A DNA stretch of 64,000 bases from Allium sativum (Eukaryota > Streptophyta > Magnoliopsida > Asparagales > Amaryllidaceae). Shown piece by piece: positions 22,001-31,817 of this stretch. The stretch spans positions 95,190,599-95,254,598 of the forward strand of contig CM060911.1 in NCBI GenBank assembly GCA_030737875.1. The letters are read 5' to 3'. The notes under the pieces are model-generated. The model saw only the letters and a list, made by a program, of their open reading frames with translations. It did no database searches and was not told the DNA's origin. Every line of letters begins with the position of its first letter. Within the stretch, counting starts at the first letter, position 1. The position numbers were made by a program, and so were the translations under genes.

Positions 22001-25000
22001 CTTTTCGATATGAACCCAACGGTTTCGGTTTTAGGAGAATTCGACCATCGGATCTCCCGTAATATCCATTCGAAGTCAATGGTCGAAATTCGCGAACTGC
22101 CGCGGCGCGGCGCGTTCTATTCAGGCCATTCTATATATATAATATATATATTTCGTCGATTTCCTTTTAAAACGTATTTTATAAATCGTTTTAAAATCGT
22201 TTTCGAAATGATTTCAACTTCATATTCAATTTCTAATCAAAATTGAATATTCCATATCATTAATCTATAAATGATAATATTTTCAAAACGTTATATTTTG
22301 AAATCACTTCCTTTTCTATATTCATTATAAAAACGAATATAATCGATATAAATATCGTTCGCGTCAAAATGACGCATATCTAATCAACATGGCTTTATAT
22401 ATATTTTAATGACATCGTTGTTCTATTCAACCAATGAATACTTTCTTCAACACATGAATATATATTTTTCAACACATGAATATTCTCAACATACGAGTAT
22501 TGTCAACACATGACTATTTTTGTTATTTAATATATTTTATAAAATTATGATTTCTATCGTTTAATTCTTAATCAGACTCCAACCGTAAATTAGTAAAAGA
22601 ACGATTCCCTAAGTATTAACCCCGAAGGCCAAAACCAACATCAGATCAATACCCAGGAAACCACTCATCTTATCAAGTTTCCAGTTAGTTTCTGATTTCA
22701 TATATGATAAAGATGTAAATTTTATTGTAAAAATAATTCGTTCAACACATGATAAGTTTCAACACGTGAATTTTCTTTTATTCAACGCATGAATATTCTT
22801 TTATTCAACACATGAGTTTTCTTCTATTCAACACATGAATATATATTTTATTCAACACATGAATTTTCTTTCATTCAACACATGAATTTTCTTTCTATTC
22901 AACACATGAATTTTCTTTTATAATATTCCTTATTTTCCAAATTGGAATGGGGCCCAATCAATTACCATATAATGTTAATTATATGGATTTTCTACAACAC
23001 ATGTATATAATATATAGCAACGATAAATCATCAACCATCACCCAGAGTGCACCACACTACTGCATAAGCATTAAATATAAATAATTAACGCTTACACAGT
23101 CTGTCAACCCATCGATGGACATACAACTAAACAATCGGGATTAGCGTACGTCAAATATCATCCCAATACCAGTGTGGGGTTTTAAATCAACAAACACAAA
23201 TTTTTATTTGTGCAGTTGGGCGATGTATAAAATTTATCATCCCAATCAATATCAGTCAAATGGGTGTACATAAACAAATCGTTCGATTTGTTTATAAATA
23301 TTTATTTTATATACACGTTAAAAATTATATTTTTAACTATAAAATATTTATTTTCATTCTGCATCACACAATCAATTTTCACAACACATCAATCAAACAA
23401 ACAAGCCGTCCATGGTCTGTGGACGACGGGTGTCAGGTGCTGCTAAGCACCGTCTGCATCCTAGTATATATTTCAACTAGAAAATAGAATAAAATGCGAG
23501 GAGATCTCACCTAGAGCTAAACCAAACGCCGCTACTCTTCTTATGTAGAAAATCTTTGTCGTGTTCGCCTTTTTCCACTTTCGCTACCCGTATTCACTAC
23601 ATATATAAAAATCACTTATTTTTACTTCGCCTTCAAGATGATAAAAATAGCATCTTTAACACATTGTTTTCACTATAAAGATTATATTTTTATTCTAAAC
23701 CTTTTCTATAAAAATCAAATTTTTATATGGTATTCATATAAATAAAAATCACATCTTTATATGGTATTCATATAAATAAAAATCACATCTTTATATGGTT
23801 TAAAAATTTAATCTTTTTATATTTGAAAATATAACCTTTCTCTAATTAAAAATGAAATCTTTCTCATGTTAAAAATCATAACTTTATGTTAATCAAAATC
23901 ATATCTTTCATATATTTATAAATCACATTTTTATATTGCCACCTCATATATAAAAATCGAATTTTTACTACGCTAAAAATCGCATCTTTATATAGCTACA
24001 ATAAAAAGATCACATTTTTATGAAGTCATTCACACGATAAAAATCAAGTCTTTATAATGTTCAAAATCTAAACTTCTTAACGTTAAAAATCTAATCTTTA
24101 TCAGCGTAGAAATCTAACTTTTATTAGCTATAAAAATCTATTTTTTATTAAATAAAAACTTACATCGACCGGAGGGAGTGGTGTTGTCTGTCGGAGGAGC
24201 CATGGGGGTTGCTAGAGGGGGTTGCCGGTGTTGGGGGGGTGTGGTGGTCGGCGCTGGCGCAGAGGTGGGGAATTGGTGCGACTTAGGGTTCGACTTAGGG
24301 GGGGTTATAGTTTTTTTTTGAGAACGAGGAGGAGCGAAGGAAGAGGGGGAGGTGGAAGGGGAGGCGGTGGAGGAGGTCGGCCGGCGGTGGGTGGCGTCAG
24401 GCCAGGGGACCACGGTGGCGAATCTCGAGCTTTTTTTTTTCTCTTTATTTGTTCTGTCGATTAACACTGATGGGAGAGAGAGGGGTTTAGGGGATAAGAG
24501 AGTATATATTTATTTATTTAATTTACTTAATTCTCCCATAAAGTTGACTTTTCTTTTGAACTTCAAATGAGGCCCAACGACTGTCGTCCCTAGCTAAATA
24601 CCCCCATTCCGAACGCAATGGGATATGCCATGTAAGCCAATTCGACTGTTTCGATCATTTTTCGTCAAATTCAAAATATAAATCAGTATATATTGAATTT
24701 GAACGTACATTTTAATTTACCGGTGCCACACACTAACTTTAAAAATTCCAGAAAAATTATTTTCTAGCTTCGTATTGACGATACGGTTCTAACAAAACTA
24801 ATTTCGTCAAATTATGAGACCGTTTGAAAAATGGTCATTTTCTGGTCGATCGAAATTGACTAAAACTGTCAAAACATGTTTTACTTTGCCACACTCACAT
24901 ATTGCTTCAGAAAATTATGAATTTTGGAACCTAGCAATAATTTGACATCCCGGATCCAACAAATGCGGTTTCGTCGAAAACCGAGGTCATTTGAACAATT

Positions 25001-25408
25001 TCCATTTTTAAGGGCCAGAATTTCATAGCGTCTATTCTGAAATTTCAACTGGGCATAACTTTTTATTCTCGCTATGAAATTTCTATTTTTCAGATTCGTT
25101 GGAAATATATTCTCAATTATATTCTAATATTTTTGGTTTCGCTAAAATCCGGTTTATTTTGAATCCTGTACATTCATTTGAAATTTGAAATCGAATTTCC
25201 AAACTACCGCGCCATTTTCAATTCCTTACATAATTAAAATAAAATATTTATATTCTCATATTGATTCAAATAAATATATACGTTCTATTTCTATTCAAAA
25301 TAAATTTCTCGTCGTTATTATTTAAAATAATTCATTTTAAATATTCAAAATTCACTAAAATTGCCAAAATAAATTTTTTAAATTGGCTCAAGTTTCTGGT
25401 TAATTACA
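19080..25408 (-). repeat. 5' LTR of element B
   Basis: 6,329 bases, colinear with the left LTR but without the TRIM. It holds H2 (19441-19454) and H1 (19517-19529, intact CCGTG/TACGG), Q modules at about 21276-21386 and 22581-22690, a CAACACATG ladder (22741-22915), the AAAAATC ladder and a GC-rich cassette with donor at 24158-24163. The cassette carries a 109-codon minus-strand frame (24467-24138) rich in P, S and T. It runs through the donor site and is disrupted in the other LTR, so I do not count it as a gene. Confidence 0.92.
24158..24470 (-). promoter_or_regulatory. GC-rich exon-like cassette with splice donor (B 5' LTR)
   Basis: This is the functional-position copy, because it is in the 5' LTR. 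A TATATA-type sequence lies at about 24503-24509 and the GTAAGT donor at 24163-24158, giving a possible leader exon of about 300 bases. Confidence 0.55.
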
Positions 25409-25413
25409 CATCA

Positions 25414-25654
25414 CCCCCACTTGTATTGGTTTCCCTTCCATAATTGATTTTCCTTTAATCGTATATCGCTCAATGTCCTATGCTTCTTTCGATAGCTTCT
25501 TTCCCTTAGCCAATGCCTCCAGCACACACCGTTAAAAGAATTGGGTTATTAGAGCTTCATCATCCACCGATTGAATAGATGCAACCCTTTTTTCTTCCTC
25601 TATGAAAACCTCCTAAGCATCCGCCAAAGTTAGCGAATAGTCGTCAAACCATGA
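25414..25654 (-). pseudogene. Middle part of the broken minus-strand ORF
   Basis: This lies between the end of B and the AAGAT duplication of A2. On the minus strand most of the stretch can be read as protein-like sequence rich in E, D and K, with a few stops. It connects, with the insertions removed, to 48760-48469 upstream and 11199-10398 downstream. No family is recognised. Confidence 0.45.
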
Positions 25655-25659
25655 AAGAT

Positions 25660-25889
25660 TTTAACACCCCACGTCCATTAATGCCACTCACGAAGGGAAT
25701 GCATTAACTTCCATGGAGGTTATAAGTGAATATAGAACAGAAAAATTACAACAAGACAGATAGTAAATCGTACTTGGAAATCTAAAACTTCATTTTATTA
25801 CAGCGGAAATTAAACATGTTTGTTACATCATAAAACCATAGATCATAACCAAGTACAATATCCATCTTCATAAAAACAAAATACATAAC
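25660..25889 (-). repeat. Distal fragment of the A2 3' LTR
   Basis: The first 230 bases match 45589-45820 of the 5' LTR. The match then stops at the ATAAC duplication of element C and resumes at 37781. Confidence 0.93.
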
Positions 25890-26737
25890 TGTAACGACCC
25901 AGAAAATCTGAACCAATTTAAATTTTTAAATTGGCTAAAATAATGGATTTTAAATATTTAAAATAAATATTTTAAATAATGGCGATGAAAACTGAGTTTG
26001 AATCGACGTTTGAAAACGAATATAATTAATTATAATTATATATAGAATTGAAAATGGCGCGGTAGTTCGACAATTCGATTTCAAACTTCAATTGAATATA
26101 CCGGGTGCAAAACAATCCGGATTTTAGTGAAACCAAAAATATTTAAATCTGTTAGTGAATATCTTTCTAACGAATTCGACCAATCGAAATTCGATAGCGG
26201 GAATCAAAAGATATGTCTAGTTGAAAATTCTGAATAGTTGCTATAGAATTCAGGCCCTTAAAAATGGACATTTTGCAAATGACCTCGGATTTCGACGAAA
26301 CCACTTTTGTTGGATCCGCAGTGTCAAGTTATTGCTAGGTTTCAAATTTCATAATTTTTCGAATCAATATGTGAGCATGGCAAAAGAAAACGCATTTGAC
26401 CAGTTTCCGTTGATTTTAATCGACTGGAAATTGGCCATTTTTCAAATGGTCTCAGAATTCGACGAAACTAGTTTTGTTAGGACTGTATCGTCGATACGAA
26501 GCTAGAAAATATTTTTCTGGAATTTTTCTAGTCAGTATGTGGCCCCGGTAATTTGAAATGTACGTTTAAAATTCAATATAGTGATATAAATGTAAATTCA
26601 ACGGAAACTGATTGTAACGATCAAATCAGCTTGCGATACATATCCCATTGTGTTCGGAATGGAGGTAAAACGCTATGGACGACAGGCGGTGGGCCTCGTT
26701 TCGAGGTCGTATGTAAAAGTCAACCTTTTTGCAAAAA

Positions 26738-27050
26738 TATAAATAATTAAATAAAAAAATAAAAAATATAATTCCCCCCTTCATCTCCTCTGCCCCCCCC
26801 CCCCGTTCATTTCAGTTTCAAAACGAGAAGAAAAAAAAAAAAAACCTAGCGCTATCGCCAGCCCCACCCCTCGAGCGAACGCCGCCGACGAAGACCTCGC
26901 CCCCCTCCATCGATCGAAGACCCCGCTCCTCCCTCCATCGCGAGCGAAACCCGAGCCGCCACCTCGAAGCCAGAAGCTGCCACCACCGTTCGAAACCCCG
27001 AGCGCCACCTCCAGCTCCGTCGATCTGCGAAACCCCACCCCCCTGTAAGT
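26738..27050 (+). promoter_or_regulatory. TATA box, GC-rich cassette and splice donor (C 5' LTR)
   Basis: TATAAATA (26738-26745) precedes about 290 bases rich in C that start near a 12-14 C run and end CCCCCT|GTAAGTTTTT (donor 27045-27050). The cassette has no homology by eye with those of B or E although the flanks are related. In the 3' LTR the donor reads ATAAGT (33194-33199), so only the 5' LTR keeps it. Confidence 0.55.
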
Positions 27051-27092
27051 TTTTTTTTCTTTTCTTGTTTCTTTAATTTATTTTTATGTATT

Positions 27093-27375
27093 TAAAAACT
27101 GAATTTTATAAAGGAATAAAAACTGAATTTTATAAAGGAATAAAAACTGAATTTTATAAAGGAATAAAAACTGATTTTGGTTAAAAATAAAAACTGATTT
27201 TGTTTTAAAAATAAAAACTGATTTTGTTTTAAAAATAAAAACTGATTTTGTTTTAAAAGTAAAAACTGATTTTGTTTTAAAAGTAAAAACTGATTTTGTT
27301 TTAAAAGTAAAAACTGATTTTGTTTTAAAAATAAAAACTGATTTTGTTTTAAAAATAAAAACTGATTTTGTTTAA
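27093..27375 (+). repeat. 24-base tandem array, twelve copies
   Basis: Units of the type TAAAAACTGATTTTGTTTTA repeat every 24 bases from 27093. The first three have GAATTTTATAAAGGAA in place of GATTTTGTTTTAAAA. The CTG positions are 27099, 27123, 27147, 27171, 27194 and so on to 27362. The 3' LTR has the same array at 33244-33526 with the same subtype order. Confidence 0.92.
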
Positions 27376-27704
27376 AAGTAAAAACTTTAAATAGGAAAAA
27401 GGTTTAATCTTTAAAGAGAAAAAGGATTTGAACTTTAAGAAGTAAAAATCAGATTTTTAGATATTGAAAGTCGAAGTAAAAATCATATTTTTTATATTGA
27501 ATAGCGTGGTCAAAATTCGATTTTTATATATTGAATGACATAGTAAAAATTCGATTTTTACATATGTAGAGAATACGGGCAACGAAGCGACGAAAGGCGA
27601 GATTGGCGAAGACTTCTGAAAAGGAAGAGTCGTAGTATTGGATAGCTATTGGTGAGATTTCTGATTTAAAAATTATATATATGTGTGAAAATAAAAGTGA
27701 ATTG

Positions 27705-27748
<44 letters not shown>

Positions 27749-27983
27749 GCCCCTCGTCCACAAACCATGGACGATACTTATTGGTTGAAATTGTTGTGAA
27801 AATTGATTGATAGCGAATGATTGTTTGGGATTGTTTGTGATTGATATTGGTTGATTGCGGTTGAAAAATACCCGTTTGTGGTTGAAAAATATTTGGTTGA
27901 AACCACATAGGATTAGTTGTGGAAATGAAATAAATATATACATGCTGCCTGCGTGCGAACTAGATGCATGATCCCCATTGTCA

Positions 27984-27999
27984 AAAACCGCGAGGTTTT
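27984..27999 (+). other. Hairpin with GCGA tetraloop
   Basis: AAAACC-GCGA-GGTTTT is a perfect 6-base stem closed by a GNRA-type loop. It is followed by CCGT-ACTAGGG-ACGG at 28018-28032. The first hairpin is unchanged in the 3' LTR (34131-34146) and in solo LTR E (56346-56361), within a block of about 120 bases that is better conserved than its surroundings. Confidence 0.6.
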
Positions 28000-28132
28000 A
28001 AGGTAGAGCGAGGAGCCGTACTAGGGACGGTGCCGGTTTAACTACCCTGCCGTTATGCTGCCGAAATTTTGAATAATATTCGTATGTTTGAATTATTTCC
28101 ATCTGCTTAAACTATACTTATTCATTGAATAG

Positions 28133-28830
28133 AAAACATTCATGTGTTGAATTGATATTCATTCGTTGATTAGAAATTCATGTGTTGAATGGTATTCATA
28201 TTTTGAAATAAATTGTTTGATGATAAAAATCACATTTTTATCTATATATAAAAACTATTGAAAACATTCATGTGTTGAATTGATATTCATTCGTTGATTA
28301 GAAATTCATGTGTTGAATGGTATTCATATTTTGAAATAAATTGTTTGATGATAAAAATCACATTTTTATCTATATATAAAAACTATTGAAAACATTCATG
28401 TGTTGAATTGATATTCATTCGTTGTTTAGAAATTCATGTGTTGAATGGTATTCATATTTTGAAATAAATTGTTCGATAATAAAAATCACATTTTTATATA
28501 TATATAGAAACTATAGAAAACATTCATGTGTTGAATTGATATTCATTCGTTGATTAGAAATTCATGTGTTGAATGGTATTCATATTTTGAAATAAATTGT
28601 TTAATAATAAAAATCACATTTTTATCTATGTATAGAAATTATAGAAAACATTCATGTGTTGAATTGATATTCATTCGTTGTTTAGAAATTCATGTGTTGA
28701 ATGGTATTCATATTTTGAGATAAATTGTTTTATGATAAAAATCCCATTTTTATCACCAACTTGAACTATATAGAAGAATAGTGTTTTGAAATGAATTGTT
28801 TTACAATAAAAATCACATTTTTATTGTATG
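28133..28830 (+). repeat. 128-base tandem array with internal hairpins
   Basis: Five copies start AAAACATTCATGTG at 28133, 28261, 28389, 28517 and 28645, exactly 128 apart. Each carries two ATTCATGTGTTGAA words and one perfect hairpin with 8-9-base arms (GATAAAAAT / ATTTTTATC) and CAC loop. A last, longer hairpin at 28802-28828 has 12-base arms (TACAATAAAAAT / ATTTTTATTGTA). The 3' LTR has the array from 34280. E has two shorter units (56496, 56610). Confidence 0.9.
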
Positions 28831-29039
28831 CATAAATCGTTGAAATGTGAAGTGTTAAAAATAGCCACTTGTTCAAAATAAACATATATGAGTTGAAATA
28901 TTCATTAATTAGCTAATGAAATGATTTGCACCTATTTATGTAACATTAGAATGAATGGTGTTTTTAAACCAAATAGAAATCAAATATGAAGTCGAATAGA
29001 AAATGGTAAATGTTAAGAACTGTGTATATATGTACATAC

Positions 29040-29280
29040 ATATTCATTGAACAGGTTATAGCAAAGGGGCTAGAGAAGAGGAATAAAATTTTGTGCCCGA
29101 CAAATAGGTACCTGTTTACTGCTTTGTTTGGGTGATGATTTTATGAGCCTGTTGGCTAGCCGCTTGGCTTTTTCTTTTTCTTTTTGAGATTAGAAGGACC
29201 GGGAACGCTATTTGCGATTTCTCGATGCTCCCAGTGCAGGGGAGGTTATGGCGAAATTTTCCAAAATTTTAAAGTGTTAG
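29040..29280 (+). other. Cross-family module R with 10-codon frame (C 5' LTR)
   Basis: CATTGAACAG at 29045-29054 resembles a splice acceptor. It is followed by GAGGAATAAAATTTTGTGCC, GACAAATAGGTACC, GGCTAGCCGCTTGGCT, a pyrimidine tract, GATGCTCCCAGTGCAGGGG and ATG at 29248. The 10-codon frame starts MAKFSK and stops at 29278-29280. The 3' LTR copy (ATG 35397, stop 35427-35429) has one changed codon and a different stop triplet. Confidence 0.7.
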
Positions 29281-31179
29281 AAATTTTTTTGAAGTGAAAA
29301 CGATATTGAAATCATTGAATGAACTATATTTATATAAACATATAAATATAAATAAAATTAAAACGAAACGAGGCCGTGCAGTTCGTATTTTGAAACCGTG
29401 ATTTCAAACGACTAGTACGGGAAATCCGACCATTGGATTTTCCCGAAACCTCAACCGTCGGGTTCGCCTTGGAATAATCTTTCCAACGGCACCAACCTTG
29501 TAAAAATCCAACGGTTGGATTGTCTGGAATGTTTAATTCAAATTTGAAGAAAAACAACGCCAGAATCGATTATATTTATATATAAATATAAATAGAATTA
29601 TATTTAATCGAATAACGACGCTGCAGTTCGTATTTTGAAATCGAAACTTCAAACGATTGTACCGGGAGATCCGACCATCGGATTTTCCCGAAACTGGAAC
29701 CGTTGGATTCGTTTTGAAAAGACCTTTCTAATGATGTAAATTTTACGAAGATCCAACGGTTAGATTTTCAGATATATTTAAATCAAATCTGAAGAAAAAC
29801 AGCGCCACGGCCGCCTTATGGCCCGAAGCGTCGTTTTGAATAAAATAGCTATTTTAAAATAAATAAAAATAGCGATAAATAGTTATAAAATATCATAAGC
29901 GATATGGAATGGAAATAAACTGAATTTGCTTGATTTATGTTGTATTTGATGGTTGGATGTGTTTGGTGTGAAAATTACATTAAAGAACAATATTGGTGTT
30001 GTCGAATAATTTAACCATGGAAATAAATTGATTTGAAATTCTAAATATACGTGAATTATTTGAAAAGGCCGAGTTAATTCTCATTTCGAATAATTGACCG
30101 ACGATTGAAAGTCGAAGATGAAGACGATGGTCGAAGACCGGAGATCTTCACCTCGTTTGGATGGTAACCGAGGTCCTGATTGGGAGGCATCCCAAAATAT
30201 GGATAATGAGTGGTGATTGTTCAGACGTGAGTGGTAATCGAAGGGTTTGCGAGGTATTTAGTGCCTCCGGTTTCGTTCAGACCCAGAACAGACTTGTAAA
30301 TGGACTGTGTGTCCGACATGGGAATTTGTTCTGTGTGATTGATAGCCATCAGTTGCACGGTGTGAATTGCCTGTGTGGCATGCTAAGATGCAGTGATCAG
30401 GGCTTCTGTTGAAAAGTAAAGTCTTGTGATGATGATCAAAGCACCGCCTGTGTGGCGTAGCTTTGTGTATAACGTAAATTCGCGAGCCTCACACCCCGGT
30501 ATGAACCAGAAACGGGAGGAAGGACCTCAGGGAGGACATGCGTTTTCTTCTAGCTAGGGTGGTGTCAGTGACCTACCAGCCCTGACATTTATATACTTTT
30601 CACCTATGTGGTTGTTGCTGTTGCGAGGCGCCTCGGTTTGATCGGACGATCCGGGTCCGATGGAGTCATTCGTTGGCTCGTTGACGCCCCAAAGGGCGGG
30701 GAAACGTATTGTTTAGGAATTTTAATCCACATCGGTGGACCGGCCCTGTCGCTCCTAGGGTCACTCGAGCTCTGATCCTAAGACACGGGCTAGAGCGTCT
30801 CGAATTCGGTAAGGACTATCTTTTGCCTTGGTTCATGACGGAAATCCAATTTCCAAGTACGACATCGTGCGGTTTCAATTGTATATATATATATATTTGG
30901 CGACATAGTGGCATGGGATGCTCATGTCGTCTATGATTGATAGTTATGATTTGAAATTGTTTTCAAAACATATAAACACTAGCAATAATATCAAATGCCT
31001 TGTTTTATTCGTATCAAGCATATTTGGCCGTTATAAGGTAAAAACTCTATCCTCCGGTTTGCGTTGCATTGTGTGATGGTAACTGAGTCTTATAACGGCT
31101 TCATTTTATAAAAAGCACAGCGATGTTTAAAAGAAAGATTTGTTTTAAAGCACTGGCAATCCAATGGAGTAAACCCGTT

Positions 31180-31256
31180 CCACGAAAGTGGCGTGGTCCT
31201 GTGATTAGCCAATTATATATGTGTTGAGTGGATTTCTCATACCAGTCCCATGACTG
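31180..31256 (+). other. Conserved hairpin pair H1 and H2 (C 5' LTR)
   Basis: H1 (31180-31191) is CCAC-GAAA-GTGG, a perfect stem with a GNRA loop. H2 (31243-31256) is CAGTC-CCAT-GACTG. H2 starts 387 bases before the LTR end. D and B have CCGTG/TACGG at H1, so two base pairs are swapped with pairing kept. Confidence 0.7.
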
Positions 31257-31633
31257 ACTCGTAGTTTGTTTCACTTTCAAACTCGGGTGCCCCTTTTCCT
31301 ACACGGGCAGCCTTGTATTCAGGTTTAGCTGGTTCTTTTTCTGGATAGCTGGAGCTGAAGATGGATTCTATCATTTATTCTTTTTATGCTGTTCAGCTCC
31401 TATTGTACATATTTTGTTTATTTCCGCTGTAGACATTTATGTATAGCTGAACTCTATTTGTACTAAGTAAGATCCTGTATACTGTGTAACTCTGATGATA
31501 CTTTTATCCAGTATATTTTATTGTTCATTATCTGGTGTATTTATTTAATTCTGTTCTACTATTGCATGTTTCTGTGTTATATTCCAAAGATAACCTTGTT
31601 TCCGTGAGAACGGGAATTCGGGTCGTCTCATCG

Positions 31634-31645
31634 TGGTATCAGAGC
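31634..31645 (+). other. Primer binding site of element C
   Basis: TGGTATCAGAGC begins three bases after the 5' LTR and is complementary to the 3' end of plant initiator tRNA-Met. A2 uses the same primer. Confidence 0.93.
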
Positions 31646-31684
31646 TTTGGTTAAGCTTAGTTCTGGAATATAACATTTGAATGA

Positions 31685-31817
31685 ACTCGTCAGAAATAGA
31701 ACCAGTAGTGTTCTAGGACGGGTAACTCCATACAGATAGGATCAGTAATATCCTAGTATGAGTGGCAGAATCAGAACAACTCGTTAGAGATGGGGTCAGA
31801 AGTGCCTCAGAACGAGT
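31685..31817 (+). repeat. Three 39-base leader units with complementary ends
   Basis: Units at 31685-31723, 31725-31763 and 31779-31817 are each exactly 39 bases. They start ACTCGT, ACTCCA and ACTCGT and end ACGGGT, ATGAGT and ACGAGT. The third has perfect complementary ends, the first has one G-T pair, and the second is decayed. A core AGAWATRGRRYCAGTAGT is recognisable in them and in the single unit of B. Confidence 0.65.

Larger units (their letters stand above)
11205..25408 (-). mobile_element. Non-autonomous LTR retrotransposon with giant LTRs (element B)
   Basis: The element is flanked by the duplication CATCA (11200-11204 and 25409-25413). On its own (minus) strand each LTR ends GGTCGTCTCA, mutated at the inner end of the right LTR, and starts TGTAAT(A/T)A. 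Left LTR 11205-18031 is 6,827 bases including the TRIM; right LTR 19080-25408 is 6,329 bases. The interior is only 1,048 bases and codes for no recognisable gag or pol. It keeps a primer site, a polypurine tract and the Tekay-type motif before it. Transposition would need enzymes from another element. The two LTRs differ by many point changes and small indels, more than those of C, so B is the older insertion. Confidence 0.93.
25890..31630 (+). repeat. 5' LTR of element C
   Basis: In order: U3-like AT-rich part, TATA (26738), GC-rich cassette with donor (27045), a 24-base array, a (TA)n run (27703-27745), an AAAACC-GCGA-GGTTTT hairpin, a 128-base array, module R, and the 3' hairpin pair. Open frames on both strands (for example 26221-26505 and 27524-27943 minus) lie in these non-coding parts. 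Those ending in repeated YI residues are read-through of the TA repeat. Confidence 0.95.

Noticed and set aside
24138..24467. 109-codon proline/serine-rich ORF in the B cassette
   Set aside because: Its composition follows from C-rich DNA, it crosses the donor site, and the frame is broken in the other LTR of the same element.
26221..26505. 94-codon ORF, with a 116-codon counterpart at 32301-32651
   Set aside because: Both lie in U3 of the C LTRs and differ in frame at the 5' side. Similar non-coding sequence in E has stops, so there is no sign of protein selection.
27093..27375. Evenly spaced short repeats that might suggest a CRISPR array
   Set aside because: The units are directly adjacent 24-base AT-rich repeats without unique spacers, inside a plant LTR. 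The 128-base array is likewise a plain tandem repeat.
27524..27943. 139-codon minus-strand ORF with a long run of alternating Y and I, and the similar ORFs at 33675-34090 and 55970-56346
   Set aside because: The run is a translated (TA)n microsatellite, and the rest is LTR sequence repeated in each copy. No domain is visible.
29241..29250. GGAGG a few bases before ATG, like a Shine-Dalgarno site
   Set aside because: The context is plant nuclear retroelement DNA, where ribosomes do not use such sites. It is only part of the conserved module.
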